From NCBI RefSeq assembly GCF_000276665.1, contig NW_004955417.1, forward strand, positions 27,885,356 to 27,949,355: DNA of 64,000 bases, given 5' to 3'. Shown here piece by piece: positions 35,850-47,189 of the stretch. Below the pieces are notes generated by a model that saw only the letters and a list, made by a program, of their open reading frames with translations, ran no database searches and had not been told where the DNA came from. How positions within the stretch are numbered: the stretch's first letter is position 1; every line of letters begins with the position of its first letter. A program made the position numbers and the translations under genes. Source of the DNA: Chinchilla lanigera (taxonomy: Eukaryota > Chordata > Mammalia > Rodentia > Chinchillidae).

Positions 35850-37884
35850 CAACAATGAACACAAAATATGAAACAATTGTTTGAAATGCACAACATCATT
35901 TACTAAGAGAAAGGAAACAAATGAGTTGAATCCTAAAATTGCCCTAGCCTACCACTTTAGGAAGGTTTCTTAGCTAAGAAGAGAAAAAACCCAGAGACCA
36001 AAACATTTGGAATTCACAGAACAAGTACTGAAGAGGAGAAAACTGCAAAGAGAGAAGATACCAAAGATATGTAGCACATAAATGTGAGGGGTCTACGTAA
36101 TGTGAGGGAAGAAAACAGCATTAATTAATTAAAATAAAATAACTAATGGAAAGGCTTAACATACCTCTGAGTAACACAACTACATGCTAAAGAAAGCTCA
36201 AAAACTTTTATCAGAATACAGGAACAGCTCACATTCAACAGTATGAAATTCACAATTACTGTCATTTAATAAAAGTTACCAGGTATGCATATAAATAAAT
36301 AGAACAGCAGGCATGCCAAAATCAGTAAATAGATCAGTGAGAGAGAGAAAGAGAAAATTTGGTCACAGATACAGAAAAACTGGAACACATGTTATAATCA
36401 GTATATAAGGATATTTGATATTTATATATTTTCTCATATATGTACTTTTAAATTACTTGATTATTTAAGCAAAATTAATATCAACATAGTGTAGGATTTG
36501 CAAGAAACGCAGAAGTAAAATGGTGCAAATGTTGGGAGAGGAGAGATGGAGACACAGTTGTAGTGTTTTATATTGTTTAATAAGATGATGATGCTTGAGA
36601 GGAGTTGTAATGAGTCAAAGATGAATGCTCTGTGCCATAAAAAATCAAAGACTTGGCACTTATAAACTAATAGAAAAGACAAAATGGAGTGATTAAAAAT
36701 TCCATTCCATCTCAGAGAAGAGAGAAAAGGAAAAGTGGACTCGAATGCATAGAATAAATAAAAAATAGATATCAAGTTGGCAGATGTAAACCAACTTACG
36801 ATCATATTGATGTAAATAATAATGTAAATAATCAGAATATCCCAAATTAAAAGGCAAAAGTAGGGGCCGGTGGATTTAACTCACCTGCACAGCTCCTGCC
36901 TGGCAAGCACGAGGTCGTTAGTTCGATTCCTGATACTGGAAAAAACAAAGGCAAAAGTAATCAGATTGGATTTAAATAACTGCAAACCATTTATAAGAAA
37001 CCCATTAAATTAAAAAAACACAAGGCATTTAAAGTAAAAGGGGGAAAGTAAAAGACATGCCCTACTAACACTTATTTAGAAGAAATCTAGAGTGCCTATA
37101 TTGATACTAGACAATTTAGATATTAGACCAGAGATTATTACCAGGGATAAAGCAGATCATTTTATTTAATAATAGCAATAATAATAAAAATAATACACAT
37201 TAGAAAACTAGCCTTAGGTACCTTAAATAGAGCTTCATATTCATAAAAAATTTACAGAGAGATTGTCAGACTGGCTAGAAATATATTCATCCATATGTGG
37301 TTTACAAGACCCAGTTTAAAGGTGAAGACAGTTTAAAAGCAAAAGCCTAGAAAAAGATGTATGTACTATGCAAACATTAACCAAATATTAGATGAATAGT
37401 TGAAAAGCAAATAATGTTATTAGTTAGAAAAAGGCATTTTATGATTATAAAATGTTGACTTCATTAGGAATATATAACAATTATAAAAATACACCTAACA
37501 ACTTGAGCCCTATGTCCATGAGACAAAAATTGAATGGAAAATGGAAAATTAAATAATAATTACTTTCACACCCAACTTTCAGTAGTAGTTGGTCTGAAAT
37601 ATGCAGAAAGCTACCAGTGTTGTAGAAGACTTCAACAATACTATCAGCCACCTAAGTCTAAGTGAAAGTATAGATACATTGTGCAGCTCTTGAAAAATCA
37701 GCACACAAAGATATTAGAACTAATAAGCAAGGCCAGCAACTTCCAGAGATACATGAAATATACAGAAATCAATTGTTTTCATATATTAGCCATTAACATT
37801 TTGAAAAAGAAATTAAGACTATATAAGGTATGATAACATATAGTGAATGTTTAAATTAAAAAATTATTATGGTAAAAGACACAT
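35850..37884 (+). mobile_element. old LINE-1, plus orientation (5' to mid part)
   Basis: Plus-strand text mirrors the L1 endonuclease-region wording seen in reverse at 27-28 kb (for example AATCAGATTGGATTTAAATA at 36.96 kb, ACCAGAGATTATTACCAGGG at 37.13 kb, and CAGCACACAAAGATATTAGA at 37.70 kb). Heavily decayed and interrupted by an ID and by mariner fragments. The 5' boundary is uncertain. Confidence 0.6.
36863..36946 (+). mobile_element. ID SINE nested in L1, 13-bp TSD
   Basis: GGGGCCGGTGGATTTAACTC to GTTCGATTCCTGATACTGG plus an A-run. The perfect 13-bp duplication AAAGGCAAAAGTA lies at 36850-36862 and 36947-36959. Confidence 0.94.
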
Positions 37885-38190
37885 TGCCGTTTAAATCCCT
37901 CAGTAGATCCCCTGCCTTCAAGCACACTCATCCCATTGTCCATGCCACTCTCTGAAGCATTTCTGGAGTGCTCTTTCCTAAGTGTCTTTAATTGTGCTGT
38001 CCTGGATGCCAGGATGTCCTGAATCAATTCGGAATGTTTACTTTTCTTGGTCAGTTTGACTTTGGGGAAGAGCCAGAAGCTGCACCATGCCAGGTCTGGT
38101 GAGTGGGGTGCATGAGAGTATACTGCAATGTTTCTACAAGGCCTTCCTTCCCGTGGATGACTCTTGGCAGCAGAGTTCACAATTTTTAAT
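37885..38190 (-). mobile_element. mariner transposase C-terminal fragment
   Basis: The minus strand encodes a decayed mariner (Tc1/mariner superfamily, cut-and-paste DNA transposon) C-terminal region. The segment HAPHSPDLAWCSFWLFPKVK carries the family's PHxPYSPDLAPCDFxLFP-type motif with substitutions; in intact enzymes the final catalytic Asp lies at the CD position, here CS, so the catalytic residue is lost. It continues with IQDILASRTAQLKTLRKE and, after a frame change, a KCFREWHGQWDEC-type segment. No terminal repeats were recognised. Confidence 0.8.
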
Positions 38191-38194
38191 CACA

Positions 38195-38275
38195 CCTCAC
38201 AAAGGTACTCAGGAAGGAAGACTTCCAGAACTGCTTCCGAAAGTGGCAAGAACAATGAGATAAATTGTAAAAGAA
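38195..38275 (+). mobile_element. second mariner C-terminal fragment, opposite strand
   Basis: On the plus strand, codons read EDFQNCFRKWQEQ then stop, which aligns with the KCFREWHGQWDE-type segment of the minus-strand fragment next to it. The two therefore form an inverted, diverged pair less than 20 bp apart. Confidence 0.65.
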
Positions 38276-38437
38276 GACAGGCAGAGTATATGTTGAATGT
38301 TCATGATCATATATTTTTCTAAGAAATGGTAACTAATAGAAACTAATAGAAGAGAAAAATAACTGAACAGGTAAAATTCTGAATCTATGATATAACTAAG
38401 AAGACTTTAGACACAAATGAATAATGTTAGTACAAAA

Positions 38438-38597
38438 GAGGGCTGGGGATATAGCTCAGTGGCACAAGCGCCTACCTGGCAAGTGCAAGGTCCTGAGGTA
38501 GATTCCTGGTACCAAAAAAAAAAATATTGGAGGATAAAGCTTGGTACAAAGACCCTGGTTAAATCCCCAGTACTCCAAAAAAAAAAAAAAAAAAAAA
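38438..38597 (+). mobile_element. dimeric ID SINE, 15-bp TSD
   Basis: A full ID core (GGGCTGGGGATATAGCTCAG to TAGATTCCTGGTACC) is followed by A's and then a shortened second ID-like unit (ATAAAGCTTGGTACAAAGAC to TTAAATCCCCAGTACTCC) and a long A-tail. A single perfect duplication AATGTTAGTACAAAA (38423-38437 and 38598-38612) encloses both, so both units were inserted together. Confidence 0.9.
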
Positions 38598-38619
38598 AAT
38601 GTTAGTACAAAACAGGGAC

Positions 38620-39560
38620 AAGTTTATATAAAGTGGATATTAAAATAAATTCAGTTCTGATAGTGTAACTCTATCTATGAATATATTCCTGTAATTTTAA
38701 AGGCACAGAAAATATACACAAGTTCCTAGAAAAATAAATTTTGTCAAAGCTGCCTCAATAAGAATTAAAAATTTGAACATTTATGTGTATAATCATTTTC
38801 TGGGGGAAAGAGGTTAAATTTAATTTTACTAAGAAAATACTTCATCTAGACAATTTTAAAGATGATTTATGTTAGATATTAAACAAACACATTATCCCAA
38901 TGTAATAAAACTTTTGCAGATTATACATAAAAAATATTGCCAAACTCATTATACAGAAAACATAACTTTTTAAATAGAAGTTTACAGAGGCAGGGTATCT
39001 CTAAGCCTATTTTACTCCTATATATATTAGCAAATTAAATGCAAATGGTTTAGAAAAATCTATAAATGTTATTTAATTATGAAAAAATTAATATATAAAT
39101 TAAAAGCTTTAAATTTATTCAACATAAATTCATAATGATACCTCTTTTCAAATTATGAATTAGAAATGAACTTCCTTAACCTGGTAGAATGTTAAAAACC
39201 AAATGGTCAGTGATAGAAATATTTCTTGAGAAAAAAAGAACATTAATAAGAGAATGACTGTAGTAGAGGTCTTAGTAAAACAAGACAAGAAGATTTTAGG
39301 AAGATTAAAGATTCAAAGGGACCGAGACACGGAAGGAGGGGGTGGGAAGAGAAGGGAGAGGGATAAAAAGGGAACTAAGGTGTTATGTGGATGTGGTAAC
39401 TTCCAGGATGAATGTCGTCATTATGTACCACAAACATGTAGTAATAAAAAAGGTCAAATGTCTTTCTCTATACCAGAACCAGAAGCAACCAGAAAAAAAT
39501 GTAGAACAGTAACAGAATATTAAATACATAGAAATAAATTTAACAGAAGTTATGTGAAAC
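38620..39560 (+). mobile_element. old LINE-1 continuation, plus orientation
   Basis: Decayed ORF2-like text in the plus direction (ACAAGTTCCTAGAAAAATAA at 38.72 kb and CAAACTCATTATACAGAAAA at 38.94 kb), probably the same old L1 as the piece before the mariner fragments. Confidence 0.5.
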
Positions 39561-40054
39561 TGCTTTAGGAAATGTTATGGCATTAAGGAAATTAAGGATT
39601 ATCTAGAAATGGGTAAATGCCAGAATCATTATAAGACTCAGTATTATAAATTGTCAGTTCCTCTCCTTGAGCTGTAGCTTCTGTACAATTCCAGTCCTTT
39701 CAGGTATTTTCCTGGAACCCCTGAGGAGGTTCTACATATGTGGAAAGCTAAAAGGACAGGAATAATTCTTAAGAGGACAGGGAGGAGAAGATTCCATATC
39801 AGCAGCCTTTTGTGTGTTTGACACAGTGTGAAACTAGTGTGAGGATAAATCAGTCAAGGGAATGAGAGGATCCTGAGGTGGACTGTCTCAGAGAAAGGCT
39901 GAGGTAGCACGCACGATCAAGGAGGAAAATAGGCAGTTCAGGGAAGGAGCTGAAAAAATTGTTTTCCCTAAATAAAAGACACGAGATGAAATTGGATCTT
40001 TAGCTCACATAATGTATGAGAAAATGAACTAGATGGCTAAGGACATTAATATTG

Positions 40055-40640
40055 CATAATTTACGGTTCTTTCGGGAAACTGAAGCTCTTAGCACTAAAG
40101 CACTGTGGGATGTGTGGAATGAGGAGTTTATTATGAAGCTTTACAAAACCGAGCAGGCTGAGAATTCTATACAAAAAGGTCTGTAAGACACTGACTGAAG
40201 ACTCTGAGCAGTCGCTCGTCAGAGGCCTCAAAGGGAACGAATGCATCGGTCTGTGGCAGGCGGTTGCCTCTTCCATGGTAGGTAGTGTCTCTGTGGGACA
40301 GGAGGACAGATTTGGGGGGAAAATGCGTGCAAACGGGAAAACCAAGGAAAAGCGGAGCACTCCAGGACAAGGGCAACCCGTGTCTCTCGGGGCCTCTCAC
40401 CCCGATTTTGTGGGTGACCTCTAGAGGAAGCGGATGTCTTTGTCGTGGTTCTCAGATGTTCTGGGCCAAGGCCTGTGAGAAGCTCTGGGAGGCATTCCAG
40501 AAGGACCCAGAGCTGTTTCTAGATTCTGGCCTTGCTTTTATTATACCTGTTTTTAAAAAGCAGACAGACTGGGAAAAAGAGATCGAAAAACCACAATCAC
40601 AGCGGCAGTCCCACAGAAATACGAGTTACACACAGCTCAC
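40055..40640 (-). mobile_element. candidate solo LTR, minus orientation
   Basis: On the minus strand a TATAATAAAAG-like box near 40.54 kb is followed, after about 400 nt, by AATAAA (complement of 40127-40132) and a short U5-like end near 40.06 kb. GC content is above the flanks. The plus-strand open frame at 40285-40656 shows no known domain and is probably incidental. No retroviral coding sequence adjoins, so if real it is a solo LTR. Confidence 0.4.
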
Positions 40641-41146
40641 CGATTTGAATTGCTAGAAATGCACCTGTACATAGGGAATATGTATTCTTTTTCCTCTGTA
40701 AATGAAATATTTATAAAATTTTACTGTTAAAGTTTTAAGTAATGCGTTTATGTGTTATTTTACAAGTGCATATAGTGAAGTCTCCCACCTCTTTTTTAAA
40801 CATGTCGTTCACCCTTGAGTGAATTTCTGTTTATTTCACCATTCTATGCACACACGCAACTTCCTGTAGATCACTTCTTATCTACCACAGTAACAAAGTA
40901 ATGTTAATTAGTATTTCTACTTTTTTCTAAACCATATAAATGTTCTACAATGACTCCCATTCTCACTCCTACCATTGAACACGTTGCTACAGAGACTTTA
41001 CCTCTGCCTTCAAGGTAATCGCTGTTATAATTATTTTATAATCATTATTTTATTCATTCAGATTTAGTTGAGATTTTCATGCATCTCCTTTTTTCTGGAT
41101 TAAGCTGAATTCTTTGTTTCCTAGTTTCTTTTCTTTTCACTCCTCC

Positions 41147-41247
41147 TTTTTTTTTTTTTTTTTTTTTTTTTTTGGTACTGGGAATCGAACTCAGGACCTT
41201 GTGCTTGCCAAGCAGGTGCTTATGCCACGGAGCTAAATTCCCAGCCC
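41147..41247 (-). mobile_element. ID SINE, minus orientation
   Basis: A long T-run (about 28) and reverse-complement ID core (TGGTACTGGGAATCGAACTC to GCTAAATTCCCAGCCC). Confidence 0.9.
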
Positions 41248-41289
41248 TTCACGCCTCTTTCTATCCCTCTCCCTCTCCTTTTCTTTTTT

Positions 41290-41354
41290 GCTGGTGATTG
41301 AGCTTGGCCTCATGCTAAGCACATTTTCTACCACTAAGCTATACACTGTGCCCC
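41290..41354 (-). mobile_element. ID-like fragment, minus orientation
   Basis: CTGGTGATTGAGCTTGGCCT to ACCACTAAGCTATACACTGT matches a diverged, older ID-type core immediately beyond the younger ID. Confidence 0.65.
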
Positions 41355-41599
41355 AAATTTATTTTTTTAAGTATATTTCTTAAAGAAATCTTTCAGCCAA
41401 AAAATTCGAAAGTCTTCGGTTTTCTGAACATATCTTCACTTCATCTTCTTTCTTGATGGGAAATTTAATTCTGTATAATATCCTAGAATTGCTTTACTTT
41501 CCTAGTGTGCTGACAGTGTTATTCCAATGTAGATGGCTTGCAATTTTGTAGAAGTCCCTCTCCATTTATTTAAATCTTTAATTTGTTAGCATCTGTTCG

Positions 41600-42030
41600 T
41601 ATTGAATTGTTCTTCAAAGAACTATTAAAATCCTAACTTCTAGTATCTCAGGACCTGACTGTATTTGTAAACTGAAACCAGGTGAAAATGAGGTTCTTAG
41701 GTAGGCCCCGACCCCCTGTGACCGGTGCTACAGAGAGAGGATGAGTGGAACAGAGACAGCACAGAGGGAAGGGGCGCTAATGCAGACGGGGACAGGACAG
41801 CCACCAGCCGGAGTGCACCTGCAAGGAAGCAGCGCCAGCAACTGCTGGAAGACACCGGGCACCTGCGGGATAAGGAGTCCATCCTGGTGCCACCAGAAAG
41901 AGCGTGGCCCTGCGGACGCCTTGGGTTTGGACTTCTGTTTCTTAGAACTACAAGACAATAACTTTCTATGGTTCAGGGTACCCAGTTTTGATACTTTGTT
42001 ACATCATCCTGGGGAACTAATACAGCAAGG
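41600..42030 (+). mobile_element. MaLR-type LTR (MLT1-like)
   Basis: The order TCCTAACTTCTAGTATCTCA, ACAGAGGGAAGGGGCGCTAA, a GGCCCTGCGGACGCCTTGG segment, AGAACTACAAGACAATAACT and TTTGTTACATCATCCTGGGG matches the plan of ancient mammalian MaLR LTRs. Open frames across it are incidental. Family name from memory of consensus style. Confidence 0.7.
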
Positions 42031-42085
42031 TTTTGTGGTCTTGGCTGAACATGTGTTCCACTTGTTTTGTTAGATGTATACACGA

Positions 42086-42202
42086 GGGGCTGGGGATTTA
42101 GCTCAGCGGCAAAGCGCCTGCCTGGCAAGCGCAAGGTTGTGAGTTCGGTTCCCGGTACCGGAGAAAAACCAAAAAAAAAAAAAAGAAAAGAAGAAAAAAA
42201 AA
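42086..42202 (+). mobile_element. young ID SINE with intact Pol III boxes, 14-bp TSD
   Basis: GGGGCTGGGGATTTAGCTCA through GAGTTCGGTTCCCGGTACCG and a mixed A-rich tail. The A-box TAGCTCAGCGG is at 42099-42109 and the B-box-like GTTCGGTTC at 42143-42151. A perfect duplication AGATGTATACACGA lies at 42072-42085 and 42203-42216. This is the copy closest to the apparent consensus of the window. Confidence 0.96.
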
Positions 42203-42939
42203 AGATGTATACACGAATATTTCATGATTTGGATATTCTTGTAAATGATACTAGTTTTGAAATTAATTTGCCAATTGTTCATTGATACTTTCTAAGAGAT
42301 AGCTCACTTTTGTATTAACTATATGTCTTGCGGACTTGCTAAATTCCTGTATTAGTCATCATGAGCTTTTTGTAGCTTCTTTAGGAATTTGAATTTACAT
42401 GATCACATTACTTCCTGGTCTGAAACGTGTACACCACTCATTTCTTTTCCTTTCCTTGCTTTTGTTCTGGCTGGAACATGCAGTACAGTGTCGAACAGAA
42501 CACTCATACCTGTAGTAAACCTCTCGTACTCGTTCACTTGTGTCAGGGGAGAGCATTCAATGTTCCATCATTAAGTGTGGTGCTAACCACGGAAGTTCTG
42601 TAGACGCCCTTTATCAGTTTGAGGAAGCTCCCTTCTTGGTATTCTGCTAAGACATTTACCATGAATGTGGGTTACTCTTTTAAAATAGTTTATTTACCTC
42701 TGTTGAAACACTAGTTTTCAACTTGTATTTACTAAATGAAATAACTTCAGTGTACATAAACCTTCGAAATTGTAGGATGCCAAGGATAAAACCAAGTACA
42801 GGAAATTTTAGTGACCAAAATTAGAACTTTTATAGAACTGAAACCCAAATGGGCTAAACAGCTGTCCACAGGGCTAGTAAAACAATGCTATAAAACATCC
42901 TAGTTCTTCCTATGTTAATGTTTTGTTTCAGTGCAGTTC

Positions 42940-43760
42940 AAGTGAGAAATCAAAATAGGATGTTTTTGTGCAGTCTAACAACCTGAATCCAAAATTTATA
43001 TGGAAAAGCTAAAGGGCAAGATCAAAAATGCAAATATAACAATAGTGCGTATAGATTTGTTTTTCAATAAATGACTCTGTAGTAATAAAGCCAGTGAGTT
43101 ATTGGTTTGTGGATAGACAGCCTGTGCAAAGGGGAAGGTAGAAAACCAGAAAGGTCTTCGCACACAGGATACACTTATTTATAGTAAAGATACTGTGACA
43201 GGTTATTGGTAAATACTCTGATGGAGAAAGAAAGAAAAAGAAAGAAAGAAAGAAAAAGAAAGAAAGAAGAAAGAAAGAAAAGTTGAAATGTGTTGTCCAT
43301 ATGGAAAAAATAAAATTACATCCATATTTTACACTACATAGAAGCTCAATTCAAGATGTAGAGGATATAATTACAAAAAGCAAACTTTTCAGAAGAAAAT
43401 AGAGGAGACAACTCTTTTCTAATGTGGAAAGATTTCTTAAGACACTGAAAATACTGAGTTTTTAGTTTTAAATTTAGTTTTAAATACTGAGTTCAGTAGA
43501 TGAATATAGGCATTAAATCTCAGAACTTGGATTCATCAAATTATCAAAGGGCAAGATCATATAGAGACTACAAAACTGCAATATATTTAAATTTTGTAGG
43601 GTTAAAATCAAAACAGACCTAGAGACAGAGGGAGGGAAGTGGGTAGGAAAGGGGAATGAAAAGAATCAAGATGTATTGAGGACATATATGTACTCCCTGA
43701 GGTGAATGTAAACATTATGTTTGTAAACTAATGAAAACATTCTTAAAATTTCAGTCTACA
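42940..43760 (+). mobile_element. LINE-1 ORF2 3' fragment, plus orientation
   Basis: CCAAAATTTATATGGAAAAG (the L1 KFIWK-type segment), then GTTATTGGTTTGTGGATAGA and GGCATTAAATCTCAGAACTT fit decayed ORF2 towards its C-terminus. A GAAA microsatellite interrupts it. The end is uncertain. Confidence 0.6.
43224..43282. repeat. (GAAA)n microsatellite
   Basis: Purine tetranucleotide run with AAAAG variants, inside the L1 fragment. Confidence 0.92.
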
Positions 43761-45538
43761 ACCTGCAGAGTTTGAGAAGAAGCAGTTTTTATAAATCTTG
43801 TATGCTACCCTACCACACACACGCATACTTGGGACAGCTCACAAAGACTGACAATATGAACTTTGTTTTTTTCTCCTGTTATATTTGATCTGATGTTGGA
43901 CTAATGTGAAAAGCATGTAATTGGTATGTTTTGTTATGTACCTGCCACAGTAATCATTGCCCTCATCCTTGAGTATTTACAGAATGAAAACTTGCTGTAA
44001 CTCGATAGCAAACCTTTTCTGGAATCTTCCCTCCACAGTCCCATCTGTGTGATTCCAAGGCCCTTTAGAATGTATGTCCTAATTTTGTACATCCTTTTCT
44101 GACTGGTCTGTTGGGAATTTGTCAGATTGTTCTAGCTTCAAAATTAATCGAGGCTATTAGAGCCCCTGAGTCATTTGTGTCTAAAGCTCTATAACATCAG
44201 GATACATAAGGAAAATTATAGTGGGGTTTCTTTTGTTGGGTCTACAGGATTAAAAATACAAGGGTGTCTTTTTCCTAATCAGTAAAAGAAGACAATGAGT
44301 CCATAGTTCCTGGCAACAGAGACCTTTGCTATCCTAAAAGGGCAAGGATTAAAGCAAACAAATAAGAGGAAAAAAGTTACAGAGTTATTTCTAAGGGTAG
44401 ATTGTAAATGTTGGAGGGTATTCTTAGAATATTGGATAATCTTTGCTTTAAATATGTTATACAATATGAACTGTCCATGTTCTTATAAGCCATAAATGAA
44501 AGCATTTATTCTGGTGCCACTTGTTTTCATCTGTTAAAAGAATAATGTTTAGTAGAAGAAAGATAAAACAAGCCATGTTAGAAATAGCAACTCTGTCTTC
44601 CTTCATCCTTAAATATTTTCTGGTACCAAGAAAGGAAAAAGTGCCTTAATAAAAGATTTTACTGTGTAAGATATATTAAGTCCTGAGGCACATATGGAGG
44701 AAAAAGATGCAAAACCCCTCGGATAACACCTTTGTCGCCATACTTGATGTATTTCAAATAAAGTGTGTAATCACAATTTGCTTTAATTATCAATGCCTTG
44801 ATTTTATTTCTGTCATTCTAGGATTAACTTTTAAAATGATGTTAGTGATTTGTTTTATAAGGGAAAATGCACACATACTGTTCTTAAATAATAATATTAG
44901 TGATCTTAGAGTGTTTCTTAGGAAACAGCACAATTCACAATTTAATGAAAGAATTTTATGCATTATTTATTTCTTCTGAAAGCAGTTGAGGTATAGCTAA
45001 AATAAAGAGTTAAAAAAATTAAGAACCCTTAAATGAATTTGTTTTTCTCAGTTCTACTTATGCTCCATGAAAACGATGAAAAAGTAATTGGATACATTGA
45101 ATTTCTTTACCATACATATTAGGAAAACACACATTAGTGGTTTTGAAAACAATTCCTTGTGTTTTGAAGTCTGCCTAGTTTTGAGTGCCTTTGTCCAAGA
45201 GCGTCTCATACTAACTTACCTATTTTCCAATAATTTTATTGATCAGCATCACACAATTTACATAATTGCTTCTTATTTTTCTAGATTTAAGCCACTTAGA
45301 TTTTGTCCTACACATGTCTAGGATAATTCTTGTTCGTTAACTCCTTATCACCCATAACCTCACGTCACGTAATGTGTGTGAAAGTAAGTGCTGGTGGACT
45401 CATAATGACTTTATTTCTCTCTATATTTTCATTCTGAAGTGTCATTTAAAATCCTTTCATTTATTTTTCAGGTTGTGGAGGGTTTTTTACTTCTTAATCA
45501 ACTAGTAGTTACAGTTATTCCTATTATTTCCTTTACAG

Positions 45539-45607
45539 GGTCCAAAAGAATAAGTGATAGTGAAATCTCAGACTATGACTGTGATGATGGAATTGGTGTA
45601 GTATCGG
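45539..45607 (+). CDS. RIMS2: RIMS2 exon: acidic linker segment
   Basis: 69 nt; completes the Arg codon split from 15200 and ends after one base of an Asp codon, so it is symmetric (phase 1-1). It encodes RSKRISDSEISDYDCDDGIG then VVS, an acidic Ser/Asp-rich part of the linker after C2A. Acceptor TTCCTTTACAG|GG, donor CGG|GTAAGC. The motif SKRISDSE(I/V)SDYDCDDGIGVV is RIM2-like; the RIM1 version differs in the SDYE/VDD part. Reading on into the intron would meet a stop at about 45640, so the downstream frame is not coding. Because of its symmetry it could also be skipped without a frameshift. Confidence 0.95.
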
Positions 45608-45838
45608 GTAAGCACTTTAGAATTGCTTTATGGTATTGAAAAGGAGAGGACAGATCTTTTGCGCACGGGAACGTGACCGAGAGAGGGGGCGGAAGGGTGG
45701 GGAAGCAGGGATAGGGGATGCAAAAAGAGTTTACATGTGTTTTGCACCTGTATTGGCTTCTACAAGAATGCAAGCGCTGTGCACTGCAAACATGTACTGA
45801 TTGAAACTTTAAAAGTGAGAAATTAATCATTATTTACC

Positions 45839-45860
45839 AGAGAGAGAGAGAGAGAGAGAA
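45839..45860. repeat. (GA)n microsatellite
   Basis: Eleven consecutive GA/AG units. Confidence 0.95.
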
Positions 45861-46889
45861 CTTCTATATCTCCCGAAACAAAATTTGGCAACTTTGGCAG
45901 TTTAAAGTCCTGAACAAGAGAATTAGATTGGGTATTCTTGAAAGCTGCCAAACAAGTAAATTATTTATAGGTTTTATATTTAAAACAACTAAATATGGAC
46001 TTTACAATAAATTGGAGGATTTATTACACAATTGAAAATTCTTTATGATGCGCTATTATTATGAAAAAGATGAAATCTTTTTGACTGTACCAACGTACTT
46101 GAAAATGTCCTTTTCACTATTTTTATATTAAGCATTATGTGTAGCTATATATTGAAATGATACTAGTGTAATTCAGTACTAGTGTGTTATAATAGCATAA
46201 TAGTGTAACAGTGCAACTATTGCCTCATTTTATGTTTGGACGTTTACTCAATGATTTGATATTTAGGTAAGTAGATATGCTCTCTATTAATTCTGACAAA
46301 TATATACATATATGATATCTTTGATATTGTAACTGTTCTATTCTTCTTGAAGTTTAAATAACCTAACAAATTTTATGATTATGACTAATTTTATTCTGTG
46401 CAAAATATGATCTGTCATACATAGTATATACTACACTTTCATTATAACTATGCAGTATTTATATGATAAGTTTGTTAGAGTATGGATCAATTAGCATGCC
46501 TGTATCAGTGTACTACTTTTATAATACTGTTGTTTTGCCTGTTATAAAACTAAACGTGAATAATATTTTATTAAGACTGCAGAAGTACTTTCCATGTTTT
46601 ATGTTTTATAGATTAAACCTCAATAAAGTGGTTTTGAAGAAATTTCTCATTTCTATTGTGGAGATCATTAAAATTTTTTGTATTTATATGCTATTCCTTT
46701 TTTGACTATTTTATTTTTGCTCTACTCTAAATATCTTTTCACATCATATTTTTTTTAATCAAAAATATTTCTCTTCAGGCCCATAAAGCCTAATTTTATT
46801 TATTTTGGATATAAACCTTGAAATGGGGTAGCCAGATCCCGTGATAAATCTATTTTTAGTTATTTGATGAACCTCCATACTATTCTTAT

Positions 46890-47175
46890 CTAATATCCAG
46901 AATATATAAAGAACTCAAAAAACTTAATGACAAACATATGTAATCCAGTTTAAAAATAGAGAAGTACTCTGAATAGATATTTCTCAGAAGAAGAAATACA
47001 AATGACTGACATCAAATACAAATGCTTGGTATCATTCACTCTCAGGGAAATCTAAATTAAAATATTAGTGAAATAGTATCTTAGCCCCGTTAGAATGGCT
47101 GAATCAAAAAGACAGAAACAATTGCTGACAAGGATGTGGAGAGAAAGGAAGTTTTATACATTGCTGATGGGAAGT
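46890..47175 (+). mobile_element. LINE-1 ORF2 fragment, plus orientation
   Basis: Words ATATCCAGAATATATAAAGA, then TTTCTCAGAAGAAGAAATAC, CCCCGTTAGAATGGCTGAAT and ACAAGGATGTGGAGAGAAAG occur in L1 ORF2 C-terminal order. It abuts an oppositely oriented L1 covering the same part of ORF2, so the two are separate insertions. Confidence 0.75.
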
Positions 47176-47189
47176 CTTTAGACAGACGT

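Larger units (their letters stand above)
15201..45538 (+). other. RIMS2: RIMS2 large intron (30.3 kb)
   Basis: No RIMS2 exon was recognised inside. Most of the sequence is transposon-derived, listed separately: MIR, ID, B1, several L1 copies in both orientations, a broken gammaretrovirus-like provirus, mariner fragments and LTR candidates. Stretches with nothing assignable include roughly 15.8-17.0, 32.5-34.0, 34.2-35.8 and 43.8-45.5 kb. The intron ends with the acceptor TTCCTTTACAG. Confidence 0.85.

Noticed and set aside
40285..40656. 123-codon plus-strand frame
   Set aside because: No recognisable domain and it lies within a candidate LTR on the other strand; treated as incidental.
41697..42073. 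Frames over the 41.7-42.0 kb GC-rich segment
   Set aside because: The segment reads as an old MaLR LTR; frames on both strands are incidental.
42086..42170. tRNA-Ala-like gene
   Set aside because: A- and B-box are present, but the A-tail, TSD and many related copies identify an ID SINE; no full tRNA cloverleaf was verified.
45439..45639. 66-codon frame spanning a RIMS2 exon
   Set aside because: Only 45539-45607 is exon; the flanking codons are intron read-through.
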